From Chlamydoabsidia padenii (lineage: Eukaryota; Mucoromycota; Mucoromycetes; Mucorales; Cunninghamellaceae), in contig JAIWND010000018.1 in the NCBI GenBank assembly GCA_025330725.1, forward strand, positions 607,043 through 671,042: a stretch of 64,000 nucleotides of DNA, read 5' to 3'. Positions within the stretch are counted from its first letter, which is position 1, and each line of letters begins with the position of its first letter. This document shows positions 1 to 12,082 of the stretch, piece after piece. The position numbers were made by a program, and so were the translations under genes. The notes under the pieces were generated by a model, which saw only the letters and a program-made list of their open reading frames with translations, was not told the origin of the DNA and did no database searches.

Positions 1-480
1 GGTAAAAGTCATTGCAAGTCTAAACATACTAACACAAGTGTCTTGGAACTTGAGCTTGCGGTAAAGTATGTTGTAAATGGGTTATAGTGTCCACATGGCC
101 ACTTTAATCATTAGCATATGTTGACAATGAAGCGGTAAAGCTCCTTCCAACTCTGACTAGGGACTGGCGGGATTTGAAAATGATTTTTACTTCTGTCTGT
201 AAAAAAAGTCTTCGTCTTTTTTTCTTGCAAAAGACAGGTCAAACTCATTACAAGCTTGGACAGACTAACACAGGGGTCCTGGTGCTTGACTTTTGCGGCA
301 AAGTATATTGGAAATGGGTTATAGTATTCACATCACCACTTTAATCATTAGCATCCTTTGACACTGGAGCGAGGAGAGCCCATACAAAATCTTAGTAAGG
401 AATTAAGGTAAAGCGGGGTTTGAACACGAAGTGGGTTTCATGACAGGTCAAAGTCGTCGCAAGTTCGGACATAGCCATTT
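1..480. repeat. Dispersed repeat R1, three partial copies
   Basis: Two imperfect copies of one repeat lie at about 1-115 and 233-351, with a shorter piece at about 430-475. Shared blocks include AAATGGGTTATAGT and CACTTTAATCATTAGCAT. The reverse-oriented family member is at 17225-17430, and a tandem array of relatives is at 60895-61960. Between the copies, 166-180 reads GGCGGGATTTGAAAA, the element that recurs in many promoters of this window. No open frame of any quality runs through it. The origin (transposon remnant, subtelomeric-type or satellite repeat) cannot be told from these bases. Confidence 0.8.
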
Positions 481-580
481 GACGTCTAATAAAGACCCCA
501 TCTTTTTGTATTACTTACTTTTTATTGATTTGATTGACTAAATCTAGAAATAATCCTAAAAATTGTACAATTTCCCCAGC

Positions 581-1181
581 ACTGATCGCCAACTTTTTTT
601 TTTTCTTTCATCCTTTGTCTTCTTCCTCTACCTTCAATATGTTTGGATGAATCCTCTCCTTCCGCCACTGTCAATGTGGTCAGCCAGGTTGCAATGGTTA
701 TCTGCCAATTGGAGTGTGGTTTGATTAGGAAAAGGGGAGAAACAAGGGGTCTATTGATACACATGGCGTTATCATAGCCAGACTCTTTTTTTTTTGCATT
801 GATCGGGGTTTATTTGAAATCCCGCCACCATTACACTCTAACTCTTTACATGTATTGGTTGATGATCAGCATGAATTGATCGTTTGTAAATAGTGAAACT
901 GACTCAAATACATGTGTTTATATCGTTTGCCATATTGCTTGACAAGGGTTTGCTCCATTGAATTGATTGGTTCATCGCTCATTTTCACACGTTATCATTT
1001 CTCCAACACTTGGTGACAACTTTTTATCTCTTCCTGTAACCTATAAGAAGGGTATACTTTCTTCACTTTTTTTTTTCTCTTCATCCTTTATGTCTTCTTT
1101 CCGCCCTCCTTCTTCCACCTCCGATATGGTTGGATGAATCCTCTCCTTCCGCCACTGCCAATATGGTCAGTCAGGCTGCAA
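581..1181. repeat. Pair of direct repeats around 100-125 bp
   Basis: The segment at about 581-705 recurs in the same orientation at about 1057-1181, roughly 475 bp away. Both contain GGATGAATCCTCTCCTTCCG, followed by CCACTG, AATRTGGTCAG and GCAA(T/C)GGTTAT. Position 812-826 between them carries ATTTGAAATCCCGCC. A direct-repeat pair could be the ends of a small element, but no terminal inverted repeats or coding sequence are evident. Confidence 0.65.
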
Positions 1182-1980
1182 CGGTTATACAATCAAACAA
1201 TACATGTAGTAATGCTGGCCGCTTGGTATGAACCCGCTCTCTCTATGCCCAGTCCACTCCTTACATATGCTTCATATTTTCCGGTGAGTTATCGCAACCC
1301 ACACACACTGCACTTTGGTGGTAAGTTTTATCATTTCCATAGACAAAAAGGGCTGATCACAGTACTAATTGGCTGTCTGATTTCTTTTCCTATGTACGAT
1401 TGCTTTTGATCATTTCTTTCAACCACTTTTAACCATCGTATATTTTATTGTTGACTTTATTTAATTAATAATACTAGTAAATTGATAATAATAAATGAAA
1501 TCAGTATTGTCTTGTCCTCTTCACATGGTGCGATTAAGCATAAAGGAATCGGAATTCAAAGTGATCGCACGATCCTTTTACTACATATCATGGGAATCAG
1601 AATCTTTTATAGTATAAAATGTTCTTGGAAGACTTTGTTAAACACAAGATTTAAATTTGTAATTATGTGATTTCCTTAATGCCTTCACTGTAACACACCC
1701 ATAGCAAGTGGAAGGTGTTTATCTCGATCAGGAAAGAGCCCACCTCGCGCGTAATATTCAATCGCCGCTTTAATCATGTTCTCTTGTCTTGCTCTGTTTT
1801 TTATTTTTTTTCAATTGTTTCTTCTCTTTTTGTAAATTTGACACAGGGAGCATCCTTGCTCTCTCTCTCTTTCTCTCTCTTTCTCATTTACCTTCTTTTT
1901 TTATTTTTATCTTTCCTTATCCATATATCCCCCCCCTTTATTATTACTATTTACTGTCTTCTTATTACCATCTTTTTACC
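1182..1980. other. Intergenic, no gene seen
   Basis: AT-rich sequence with no supportable coding region. The last ~200 bp (about 1790-1980) are extremely pyrimidine-rich on the plus strand (CT and T runs) and end at the ATG of the TBC gene; this looks like its promoter and leader. A weak motif relative, ATTCAATCGCCGC, sits near 1755-1767. Confidence 0.5.
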
Positions 1981-4185
1981 ATGTCTACTACCAACAATAC
2001 CAATAACAAGATGGGCAGTTTAAAACGATCATTCACCACACGGTCCAGTACGAACAAGAAGGCATCATCATCATCTCGCCCTCGTGCTTCATCCTTTACC
2101 ACACTCTTTCGGCAACCTCCACCTACTCCTCCTCTCCCAGTGACAACAGCATCAACAGCAACATTATCACCACCACGTCTGTACCCTTCGTCATCATCCT
2201 TCCTCTCTGTCCAAGACAGTCCTAATGGTGGTGCCTCATCTATTGATAGTGGATCAGATGATGACAATGACGACGACGACGACGATATTCAAACAACAAA
2301 AAAACCGCCTGGTCTACATATGAATACGTCGGTCTCCCATCCATCACCTACCAGTGCTCCTCCTTTGGAAAAGAAACTATCCACCACATTTAAAGAAAAA
2401 CTCAACCTCGCTCGACGATCCCAAAGCACCAAACTTAGCCGACACACCAGCCAGAATGTGTTTCATTTATGGAAACATCAACAACAACCTCAGGACGGAC
2501 GGCTTAAATTATATGATGATGGTAAAGGTATCTATCCACCTCCTCAAACTACTGATCCGAATAAAAGGTAAACAGTCAATCAAATCAAGAAGGGGTAGGG
2601 TAATGATTGAACTCACTGACTGATTTTTTTTTTGGGGGGGGATGAATAGGGACCCTTACGGTTTTACACGATCTACTCAATGGGTAACGACGGAGGAATA
2701 TGATGCGTTTGAACAACATTATCGTCCTATCACGCATCGTCGGTCGCAGAAATGGCGGGCTCTTTTGGAAGAGAATAATGGGGAATGGCCACAACGATCT
2801 AGTAAATGTAAGTCTCAACATATTTATATATTTAACGTATAACAAATGAACTCATTGATTCTCTCTATCTATGTAGTCAAGCGATATATACGTAAAGGCA
2901 TTCCTCCTGAATTCCGGCGACAGGTAATTTAAATAAAAAGGATTAATATCTACATTATAGTCCAACTCATTTATTGTATAGGCATGGTTGCATTATAGTG
3001 GGGGCGAAACCAAGATGAAGAACAATAGGGGTGTCTATCAAACATGTATACAAAGGGCAGTGGATATGAATAGTGAATACATTGATATCATTGAACGAGG
3101 CAAGTGGGTTTAAATAAAACTGAACAACAAACCATATTAACACACACACTCTCTTTTTTTTTTTTTTTTTTTTTTTTTTTGATCTTAGATTTGCATCGCA
3201 CATTCCCAGATAACGAGAACTTTCGATCCTCCTCTTCCTCTTCAGCCGCCACCACCGCCACACCTCAACCTCACGACGACGACAAACCTGCGATCCAAGC
3301 TCTCCGACGAGTCCTCTACGCCTTCTCGATCTACTCGCCTTCGATCGGATACTGTCAATCATTGAATTACATTGCCGGTCTCTTGTTACTGTTTATGGCC
3401 GAAGAAGAAGCATTCTGGACCCTGGTGGTACTGGTACATGATATCCTTCCTCCTAATGTATACGACGTGACAATGGAAGGGGCAAGCATTGATCAAACTG
3501 TCCTGATGATGTTGATTTCGGAACGGTGTCCATTGATTTGGCAACGGTTGGCGACCGGTCGATCGTTTTGGGAATGTGAAGATTTGGATGCAGGATTGGG
3601 AATGCCTACCAGCTCACTTGTCACCAGTCATTGGTTTTTGACTTTATTCATCAACATTTTACCAACCGAGGTAAAAAAAATAGGAGGGGGGAAATGATGA
3701 CACTTTAAACTAATCTTCTCCTATATATATATTTATATAAAGTCGGTGCTCCGTGTATGGGATTGTTTATTCTAGTAAGTCATGCAATTAAAAAAAAAAG
3801 TGAAGGTATACTAAATGACTCTCTCTTTCTCTTCAGTGAAGGACGACGGGCGTTGATGCGGGTGGCTCTAGCGATCTTCAAGATAAATGAACATGAAATC
3901 CTTGCTGTGACGGATCCTCTCGAAGTCTTCCAGGTGGTACAAAACATGCCGAAACGAATGTTGGATTGTCATCAACTGATGGATGCCACCTTCCACAAAT
4001 ATGCCTCTGTTACAAGGATTAGCGATCAAGATCTGGATCGTCGTCGACTGTTATTCAAATCAAGAAGGGACGAACGCCGCAAGACAAAGACAAAGATTCC
4101 CAAACGTGCTGGTGTCGCTGGGACTCTGCTCGTCAAAGCAAAGGAACGCTTGGTGGAACGTGCTAAAACGGTGCGGCATAAATAG
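1981..4185 (+). CDS. TBC-domain Rab GTPase-activating protein
   Basis: Seven exons: 1981-2567, 2650-2807, 2877-2923, 2982-3099, 3189-3670, 3743-3774, 3837-4185. The N-terminal ~200 residues are Ser/Thr/Pro-rich with an acidic run and look disordered. The TBC (Tre2-Bub2-Cdc16) domain follows, with the GIPPEFRRQAW start, the arginine-finger motif IERDLHRTFP (IxxDxxR), the glutamine-finger YCQ in SIGYCQSLNYIAG, and LRVWDCLFYEGRRALMRVAL near the end. Family knowledge: these dual-finger proteins stimulate GTP hydrolysis by Rab GTPases in membrane traffic; the particular Rab cannot be told. The C-terminus is Lys/Arg-rich. Intron 4 (3100-3188) begins GC rather than GT (GAG|GCAAGT), and only that junction restores the IERD/LHRTFP motif. 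Start chosen at the ATG following the pyrimidine-rich leader; an in-frame upstream ATG at 1789 lies in that low-complexity leader. Confidence 0.92.
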
Positions 4186-4999
4186 TGTGTCTTTTTTAAT
4201 AAAATAAAATAATTTTTTTTAACTACTATTGGTTCTTGTGTCGATGAATGTAGCGTAACATGATTGTCTTTTCTTGGTAGTGATCTTCTTCCTGTATCAC
4301 GGCAAGCATAAATAGTATTTTGAATGTCGATGGTTCTCCCTATTATCACCATCACATGTATTACCTATTAGTATAGTACTCTTTTGCCCATTGTTTTATT
4401 ATATCATATAGTCGTTATGTCTTTTTATATTCTGGTATGTAGTCCCTTTTTGAACGCCGCGCCATCTCCCCGTCAACAGGGCTGGAAGGACGGCACAATA
4501 AATGTGTATCATCTTATCGGTACACTTCATGCTCTCAATTCCCTATACCCCTTGTTGTAGGTCAATAATTTGGTCTTTCGATCACTTTGAGAGATTGATC
4601 TCCCCCTCTAATTTTGGTTATTTGTTGTCCCAACAGATATGATAGACAGGCTGTGTTTGAAATGATAAAGGCTGGTTTTTTGAGACAAACCATATCACCA
4701 GGACAAGTTCATGATTTGCAAACCCCGATTCATGCGATCGATGTGTGTGATCCCTATTGTCATGCCTAATACGTTTCCATTTATCACAAAGTCCCGTTTG
4801 TGAAGTACTACATATGATTCATTTTTATTAAAGTGAATTAAATCCAAAAAGTATTTTATGTCTATATTATTGTGAGATAGAGGGGATGATGATAAAAAGA
4901 GAGACTATACTATGTGTGTGAAGAAGGGAAGGGAGATAAATAAAACCAGGGACCACTATTAATTTGTTCATTGTCTTGGTTACAACAATGTTGTTGATT
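4186..4999. other. Intergenic, no gene seen
   Basis: AT-rich. AATAAAATAAAATAA just after the TBC stop (about 4198-4212) may serve in 3' processing. No coding region can be supported. The sequence may hold the more diverged part of the segment whose inverted relative is at 62.1-63.7 kb, but similarity here is too weak to claim by eye. Confidence 0.4.
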
Positions 5000-5866
5000 G
5001 CCCGTTGTCATTGGAAAGAGTTACCTGTTTGAATCATCTTGTTGATCACCACCCAATCTGGCATATGAGGGAGACGTCGCATTGCTGATCCAGCTTAAGT
5101 CATTCAATGGCCATTCGCCAATTATCATCATTTTGTAGGTGATTGTGATTGTGATTGTGATTGCTAGCCCAGCCCATACTTCATATGAGATATTGATTTT
5201 GACGGAAAGACCACCCATTTCCTGCTCCTTCGAGGCCGAATTTTTGATAAGATGTTCATGAAGGTGAGAGATTTTGTGTTGATATGGTTGATGTATGTCC
5301 AATTTATCCGCACGCCCGACCAGTAGCGTCTATTTTCCAAAGGTATGTAGAAATTCTACTTCAAGAAATCCTCGGTATTAGGGTCGATGAATGAATTCTG
5401 AGTGCTGATTGCTGATGTATGTCCTAGTTTGCCTGTGAGTCGTTGCTTTGCTGTTCGTTGTAACACACAATTGTCACCATAGACGTCGATTTAGGTCCGT
5501 TTGCTGGTATTTGGGTCATCTATTCACTTGGACAGAGAAGAAAAAGATAAAGAGAAAAGAGAGGTATTAGTATCAAAGTCTTGATGAAGGTTGCAGACAG
5601 TTTCACATTATCATCCTCTTTCCCTCCGTTAGAGATTCATCGCCTTTAGTCAAACTTACCCCATTACTACAGAGTCAGTTGTTTCGTCCCCGCTTTTGTT
5701 CATCTTCGCGTATCCGTTCCCAACCATCGTGAATTTCATATTTGTGCTAAAGTTGTGTATTCGTTGTAAGTGGTGGTGATTGGTGAATTACGTGCTTGGC
5801 GAAAGTTGGTGACTTGCTCGTAATCAGTAAATTATCATTCCATCGTCAATGATACAGTACAGTCAT
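5000..5866 (-). repeat. Inverted duplicate segment A (relative at 62133-63150)
   Basis: Read on the minus strand, 5866 down to about 5556 matches the plus strand at 62133-62435 closely: GACTGTACTGTATCATTGAC, CTGATTACGAGCAAGTCA, CCAAGCACGTAATTCACCAA, GGCGATGAATCTCTAACGGA and TTTGATACTAATAC all recur in order. Further down (to about 5200) only scattered blocks such as CTCACCTTCA-GAACAT remain. Short open stretches exist on the minus strand (for example 5021-5302, about 93 residues) with intron-like signals, but the two copies do not preserve one common frame, so no gene is called. Position 5961-5977, just outside, has GTTTCAAATCCCGCCCA. Confidence 0.75.
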
Positions 5867-6204
5867 AGCGCCATGTTAAAGAATAAGAGGATCAAGCCAA
5901 GTTGGAAAAAAGAGGGAGGGAAAGAAGATTAAAAAAAGAGAGACACTCGCCACTTTATATGTTTCAAATCCCGCCCATGCGGGCATAATCCTTCTCGTTC
6001 CTGCCTATACTTACTACCCTTCCACCTTTTAACATTTACATTTATAAAAGCATAAACATAGTAAAAACATGTGTAAATCCAAAAGGTATATAGTTTCAAA
6101 CAAAATTTACTTTATTGGAGAGGGTAAAATATAAATATACGTATATGATAAAACAAAGAAGAGATGATAAACACAATAAGATACTATCTAAAAAGAGGGA
6201 GGGG

Positions 6205-6796
6205 TCAAGATCTTGGTATGAGTGGAGGGAATACAAAGGGAGTGGATTGCTTTTTATCAAGTGGTGGTGAATCTTCTTCCATAAAGAATTGTACATCATC
6301 ATCATCCAATATAATATCCTGATGAATAGTTGCCTGTTCCCCTTGTTGTTGTTCCATCCATTTCCATGATGATGATGATGATGATCCAGTAGTAGTAGTA
6401 AATGGAGATTCATTAACTGTAGACCAACCATTAGATCCCGATGACGATATTGTTGTTGTTGGAAGACATCTTTGGTGAGTAACAGGCGACCAACTTGTTG
6501 CAGGTAAACTTGAGAATTCCATCAGCAGATCTTCTTGTTCCCGTGCTCGTCTTAATTGTAGCTCCGAAGGGGTCAGTAGATCGTTTAATGATGAAGGTAA
6601 CATGGCATCATTCACATCGTCATAAGAGCCATCATCATCATCATCATCCAATGAAGAAGATGAATACATACGTTGTCTTGATTGCTGGTGTTGTATCTGT
6701 TGCTGTTGTTGAAAGGAATGGAATCGACCAAAAGAAGAAGGGTCAAATTGGTAATGTAATGATGATGAAGAGGATGATGATCCATAGTGTCGTTGC

Positions 6797-6831
<35 letters not shown>

Positions 6832-7252
6832 CCGAATCCTTGTTGAGTTACCTTCCAAAGCCATTGTATGAAGTAAAGCACACTTAGTTCCAAATTTACA
6901 GGTGCCTTTTAAATAGTATCGACAGACTGTAGTTTCCGAGGCTGGATCAGGATTATGTGAGAAGATACAATTGGCCCCAGCCGTACAAGTCCCTTGCTTG
7001 AAGAATTTACATGGGACATGAGACAACGAGGGTGCTAAGTAAATGAGTCCTTAGTATCATCATCCAGTCATCTTTTCCCCTCCCTTTCCCCAATGCCTTA
7101 CCCTTTAATGGACCAGATTGATTGTCTAGACGTGAAGACCGTTTAAAAAGGAATGGTGGAAGTTGAGAAGGTGAGCTTTTGGAGAGTTGATGTATTCCAA
7201 ACCCATCGTTTCTTCTATTGGGACCATCCCAAACAAACGATTGTTCATTCAT
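6205..7252 (-). CDS. Two-finger CCCH zinc-finger protein
   Basis: Two exons: 7252-7102 and 7034-6205, encoding about 326 residues. After a short N-terminus, two tandem CCCH fingers appear at about residues 60-110: CKFFKQGTCTAGANCIFSH and CRYYLKGTCKFGTKCALLH, both C-x7-C-x5-C-x3-H. The rest is low complexity: a poly-Gln run (about 13 Q), Ser runs and an Asp run, probably disordered. Finger spacing and the CxYYxKGxCxFGxxCxxxH form resemble fungal Lee1-like and makorin-type fingers, which generally bind RNA; there is no RING, so it is not a full makorin. Function is inferred from the domain only. The intron removes 67 bp and joins G|CA, keeping the first finger in frame. Confidence 0.85.
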
Positions 7253-7600
7253 AGTTAATAGTAATAAAGGAAGAAAGAAGAAGATAGTATGTAGATATAA
7301 AAAAAAGTAAAAAGAGTGAAGAAGAAGAAAGAAAAGGGAGAAAGAGGGATTAATGTTATATATAAAAAAGGGGTGAGACTTGATATAAAATATTAAAAAA
7401 AAAAGAGAGAGAGCGGACGTATCTGAATGGAGCGAGTCATGCGGGACCGGGTGTTACACAAACATTAAAATCCCACATTGCATCAACAGAGAGATATGAT
7501 AAAATCTTTTTGTTTTTTTTTATTAAAATGATGTTGTTTTGGCTATTTCTAAAAAAAAAAAAAATTACATGAGAGAAGAGGATAAAATGAGAATGCAAGT
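7253..7600. other. Intergenic between CCCH and SRP40 genes
   Basis: This is 348 bp holding the 5' flank of the CCCH gene and the 3' flank of SRP40. A/G-rich; AATAAA-like signals for the minus-strand SRP40 transcript are plausible in the T/A runs near 7510-7560. A weak copy of the shared promoter element (ATTAAAATCCCAC) lies at about 7464-7476. No gene seen. Confidence 0.4.
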
Positions 7601-9257
7601 CTAATCATCATCGGTAAACTTGATACTATGGCTTTCCATTGAGATTTGTCCACCACGGTAAGATCCACGTTTCTTCTTGTTCTTTTCCGCCCGGAATTTG
7701 TCACCACGCGTCTTGATCAGATCTTGATGAGCTTTCCAACCATAAGATTGTTCATCCGATCCACCTTTGGATACATAGGTATTGTCACGTAGTCGATCGT
7801 CATAGAATGATACTTCTTCAGGTCGTACTCGTTGGAAGGGTGTGCCAGGTTGACGTTTTTTAGCAGGTTCACTATCAAATAAAATATAAAGATCAGTTTA
7901 AAAAAAACGAGGAAGAGAAAGAGTTTGTTTCTATTATCGTTACCTTGTCTTTTGTTTCTTGGTTTCAGTCACTGAGATTTCAGTTTCTTCCGCCTTTCGC
8001 TTGATAGTCACCTCGACTTGTTCTTTTACTTCTTCTACCTTTTCATCCGAATCGCTGTCCGAGGAAGAGTCGCTGTCGCTGCTGCTGTCAGAAGAGGAGT
8101 CGCTATCAGAAGATGAATCGCTGCTGTCAGAAGAGGAGTCGCTATCAGAAGATGAATCGCTACTGTCAGAAGAGGAATCACTATCAGAGGATGAATCGCT
8201 GCTGTTAGAAGAAGAGTCGCTGCTGGTGTCGGCCTTGGTTTCTTCCGCCTTGACTTCAGAGATGTTGGTCTTGGGTTCTTCTTTATCGTCATCGTCAGAG
8301 TCGCCGTCAGAGTCGCTATCGGAAGAAGAAGAGTCACTGCTGTCAGAAGAAGAGTCGCTGCTGTCGGCCTTGGTTTCTTCCGCCTTGACTTCAGGGATGT
8401 TGGTCTTGGGTTCTTCTTTATCGTTGTCATCAGAGTCGCTATCGGAAGAAGAAGAGTCGCTGCTGTCAGAAGAGGAGGAGTCACTGCTGGTGTCTGCCTT
8501 GGTTTCTTCCTTATTGTCATCATCATTAGAGGTGCTGTCAGAAGAAGAGTCGGCCTTGGTGTTTTCTTTATCATCATCAGAATCACTATCGGAAGAGTCG
8601 CTATCAGAGGATGAATCGCTACTGCTGTCAGAAGAGGAGTCGCTGTCGGAAGAAGAAGAATCGCTGCTGCTGTCAGAAGAGGAATCGCTGTCGGACTTGG
8701 CTTCTTCCATCTTGATATCTTCTTCACTAATAGAGGAATCGGAGGAGGACGAGGTAGATTGTTCAGCCTTCTTTTCTTCAACTTCGGTCATGGTGACATC
8801 TTCAGAGTCAGAGTCAGAGCTGGAGTCAGAGGAAGAAGAGCTGGAGTCAGAGGAAGAAGAGCTAGAGTCAGAGGAAGAAGAGCTGGATGCTTCAGGTGTG
8901 GCTTTGTCTTTTTCTTCTTCTTCTTCGTCATCACTGCTGTCACTGCTGTCCGAATCGTCCTTGGGAGGATACCTTGAATAAAATAGTTAGTTTCCATTAC
9001 ATTATATGCAGCTTTATTTCGAAGAGGGACTTACTTTTCTTGATACTTGGTGAATACGGTCTTGAGAGAAGGTGACTTGGTGGTATCCTTGATCTATGTC
9101 GCAGCATTTGCAAAAAGAAAAAAAGATTAGTGTCCAAAAGTGTTTTGGGGGTGCATGAGCTTACATTGGTGTTCTTTTTCAAAGCAGCAGCAGCAGCTTG
9201 TTGTCCGTTATCAATAAGGTATTGATAAACAGCAGCGTCAAGGACTTTGTTGGACAT
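7601..9257 (-). CDS. SRP40: Srp40/Nopp140-family nucleolar phosphoprotein
   Basis: Four exons: 9257-9165, 9093-9035, 8972-7944, 7871-7601; about 483 residues. The N-terminal ~30 residues (VYQYLIDNGQQAAAAALKK) form a LisH-like dimerisation motif as in Nopp140. The centre is a very long Ser/Asp/Glu tract (about 300 residues) broken by short basic KAEETKAD-type spacers, the typical CK2-substrate repeat layout. The last ~85 residues form the conserved SRP40 C-terminal domain, with PFQRVRPEEVSFYDDRLRDN, SYGWKAHQDLIKTRGDKFR and KNKKKRGSYRGG. Family role: chaperone for box C/D and H/ACA snoRNPs in the nucleolus. The repeat tract also produces a long open frame on the opposite strand, which is an artefact of the biased codons. 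Confidence 0.93.
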
Positions 9258-10014
9258 GATTTTATAGTGAAGGAAAGAAGAAAAGTAGAAAACCTTTTTT
9301 TTTTTTTTTTTTTTTTCTTTTTGTCACTCCGTTACTCCTGAGTGGCTTGTCGGGGTCTCTGTAACCCAAAAATGGTAAATGTCTAGTTACCACATACTAA
9401 ACATACCTAACCTTTTAATTCACTATATCTCTTTTATATGGTCGATGCATGTATCTTTCACACCCGATGATCTATAAAAGTGATTTTATACTGGGAAAGA
9501 AGGGATACTTTTTATCCATTCCATTACTTTATACAGTACTGTGCAATAGATTTGTTGTCTGTCATCACCTAAGCCCAATAAATACTGTACCTCTCTTTGC
9601 TCTCCCCCTGTCCCAAACAAGAAAGAACCATTGACTGTAAAAGCAATTCTTGTGTTTTAAAGAAATAGGGTCCAAATTGTGGCATTGCATGAATACCGGA
9701 GTTTGAAACCATGCGATGCACATGGGTAATGCAAGGCACTTTGACATCTTCCAATATCTTTGTTGATGTGATATCACAAGATAGTATAATTCTACACTGT
9801 AAAATAATGTACTATAGATGACTGTATCTTGAAGATCAAGTTAATAAAAGGCGATCATTGTGTACAGGTGATAATCATTTGGTTGTCTATATATTGCACA
9901 GTAATATATATATTAAAGTGAGTCGAATACAAAAGAATGAATGGTTTTTATTGTGTTACAAGAGATAATGATACAATAATATGACAATGAGTACTATCTA
10001 TTAAAGCTAAACTT
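9258..10014. other. Intergenic, no gene seen
   Basis: A 22-base T run (about 9296-9316) follows the SRP40 start. Around 9569-9754 both strands are open for about 60 residues, but neither reading shows a family signature or splice continuation. AATATATATATTAAAGTG near 9903 resembles 3'-flank sequence of the MET2-like gene. Nothing else identified. Confidence 0.4.
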
Positions 10015-11919
10015 TTAGACTTGAGATTCCAAATGCCCCTTGATAGCACCACCTACACTGACACGATCGATCAAGAAAGTATCATGACCAAACATAGCAT
10101 CCAGTTCATAGTATGTCACCTTGTTATTCCCTGATGCCCGAAGACATTCCGCGATTTCCTTTTGTTGCCAGACCGGGAATAACAAGTCGGTTTGGATCCC
10201 CAACACCAAAGTCGGCATGCGAATGTTCTTCATCCCTTCCACCAAGTCTTGTGTAGCGGGATCAGTAGAGGACAGACTGGTCAAAGGAGGCTTTCTTTGT
10301 TTATCCACCACTTGTTCCAACGCTGAGGATTGACCAATTACCGACCTGACCTTGGTTTCTTCTTTCATCATGTCGTCCATCTTGATTTGATTCTGTTGTC
10401 TTTGTTGTTGGAGTTTCTTGACCGCCGAAGATGACATGTCGAACATATCCATGGCTTTGGAGATGTAGAGTAATGAGTTGGGATCGTATTGTAAGCAGAA
10501 TCGTTCGCCTTGATGGTCTAGGTAGGTTTCGATCAAAAAGTCGGGACAGAGGGCTGGTGATTGGTCTTCTTGAGCTCGTTTTCTTCCAAATCGCAATTCC
10601 CATTCTGGACCTGATCGATAACTAGATATAAAAGAAGAGTAGATGAGGGTGCCATGTTCCGTTAATGGGTTTCATGTTTCTTTTTTCTTTTTCTTTACCT
10701 GATAGTAGCAATTTCACGCGCAAGCTAAGGTGTAGTTAAAAGCACTCATTAGTCATCCAATTCCCCGTGTTTTACTTGTTTTTTTTTTCTTCTCCATTTC
10801 ATTTACCTTCATACCCACATGTGGAGGGACCCCTTTATAGTAGAATCCTTTATTCCAATTAGGATCTGCCATCAGTACTATGTGATATCGAAATAAAAGA
10901 AGAGTCAGTCAGTCAGGTTTCAATATATACCCCATTCTATATCTTACCTTGTCGTTGAGTATGCCGTAAAGCAATGGAATAAGGATGTGATCGAGCACAA
11001 GCTGAAATACTAATCAAACGATTGATTCGATCAGGGTATAAAGAAGCAGCAGCAATAGACTATACATATATACATAAGAATGAAAGAGTCAATTGATTTG
11101 TTTATGATACAGCATGATCTATTCATTCCATCCATATTTACCTGCATACCACCCATACTGCTACCGACACTAGCATGAAGCGTTTGAATACCCAAATGAT
11201 CCAGTAGCAAGAATTGAGCACGTACCATATCAAAGATAGTCAAGATCGGGAATCGAGTGGCATAGCGTTCTTGATCCGCCGGGTCGATTGAGCTTGGTCC
11301 TGTTGAGCCATAACATCCCCCAATGACATTGGTGCAAATGACAAAAAACTTGTTGGTATCGATCGGACAGCCAGGGCCAATGAATTCTTCCCACCAGCCT
11401 GGTTTTTGGTTCTTGACGTGCGATTTGGCGTGTGAAGAGGCAGAGAGACCGGTGTGAATCAAAATGGCATTGTCCTTGTTGGCGTTGAGTTGACCCCAGG
11501 TTTCGTAAGCAACTGTCACTTTGGGCAGTACACCACCATGATCCAATAAGAACGTGTGAGCATGTTCAAAGAGTTCGTAGCCGGTCACCACTTTGTCGTA
11601 GCTGGGTTCAGGACCACTGTCGAGTTCCAGTGTACGAGAGGCTAATTTGTCAATACACGGGAAGGAGAGAGGTGGATTGCTTGATGTTGTTGGAGAAGAC
11701 GAATCTTGTTTGCTTGGTATCGCACAGGTGGACTGCCAATTTGATCGAGCTTGGTGGAATCCTAATGGTATACATAAAGTCCTAATTAGTTTTTCATTAT
11801 TGGAGGGCGGGGGTATTAAGCCATGTCTTACCTCGTTGGAGAATACCTGTTCGAGCAGAGGAGGCACTTGAAGAGACCAATATCTTTTGCAGTCTATTCA
11901 AAGACCGATAAGACATCAT
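10015..11919 (-). CDS. MET2: Homoserine O-acetyltransferase
   Basis: Six exons: 11919-11832, 11761-11142, 11059-10948, 10877-10807, 10724-10699, 10621-10015; 507 residues. It transfers acetyl from acetyl-CoA to L-homoserine, committing carbon to methionine synthesis. Alpha/beta-hydrolase (MetX) fold: core motifs [47 protein letters not shown] and the nucleophile elbow GSSMGGMQ with Ser near residue 231. The acid is Asp near 451 ([10 protein letters not shown]) and the base His near 485 (FGHDTF), so the triad is complete. An insertion rich in Gln/Met/Lys sits between the cap and the last strand. The N-terminal ~35 residues are Ser/Arg-rich. A shared promoter element lies 100 bp upstream at 12019-12033. 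Confidence 0.95.
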
Positions 11920-12018
11920 AATTCGTTTATTGAGCAAGACAATGAGACAAAGAAGTAAAAGTAAAAGAATGGGGGAATAAAAAAAAAAAAAAAAAAGATG
12001 GAGTTGAGTGTGTCCATT

Positions 12019-12033
12019 GTCGGGATGTAAATT
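12019..12033. promoter_or_regulatory. Shared CGGGA/TTNAAAT element upstream of MET2
   Basis: GTCGGGATGTAAATT, 100 bp from the MET2 start codon, in the short gap after the Swi5-like gene. It matches the element recurring before other genes here; function is inferred. Confidence 0.45.
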
Positions 12034-12082
12034 TATTGACATTGATTGGTCAAACCAGAATGGTGACATCGGGTAAGAAGCA

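Noticed and set aside
2967..3362. 131-residue minus-strand frame over the TBC gene
   Set aside because: Crosses introns of the well-supported TBC gene and is Lys-rich only because of the intronic T run.
7959..8981. 340-residue plus-strand open frame
   Set aside because: It is the antisense of the Ser/Asp repeat in SRP40; its Ser/Glu/Leu-only composition is the complement of biased codons, while the minus strand has proper exons and the SRP40 C-terminal domain.
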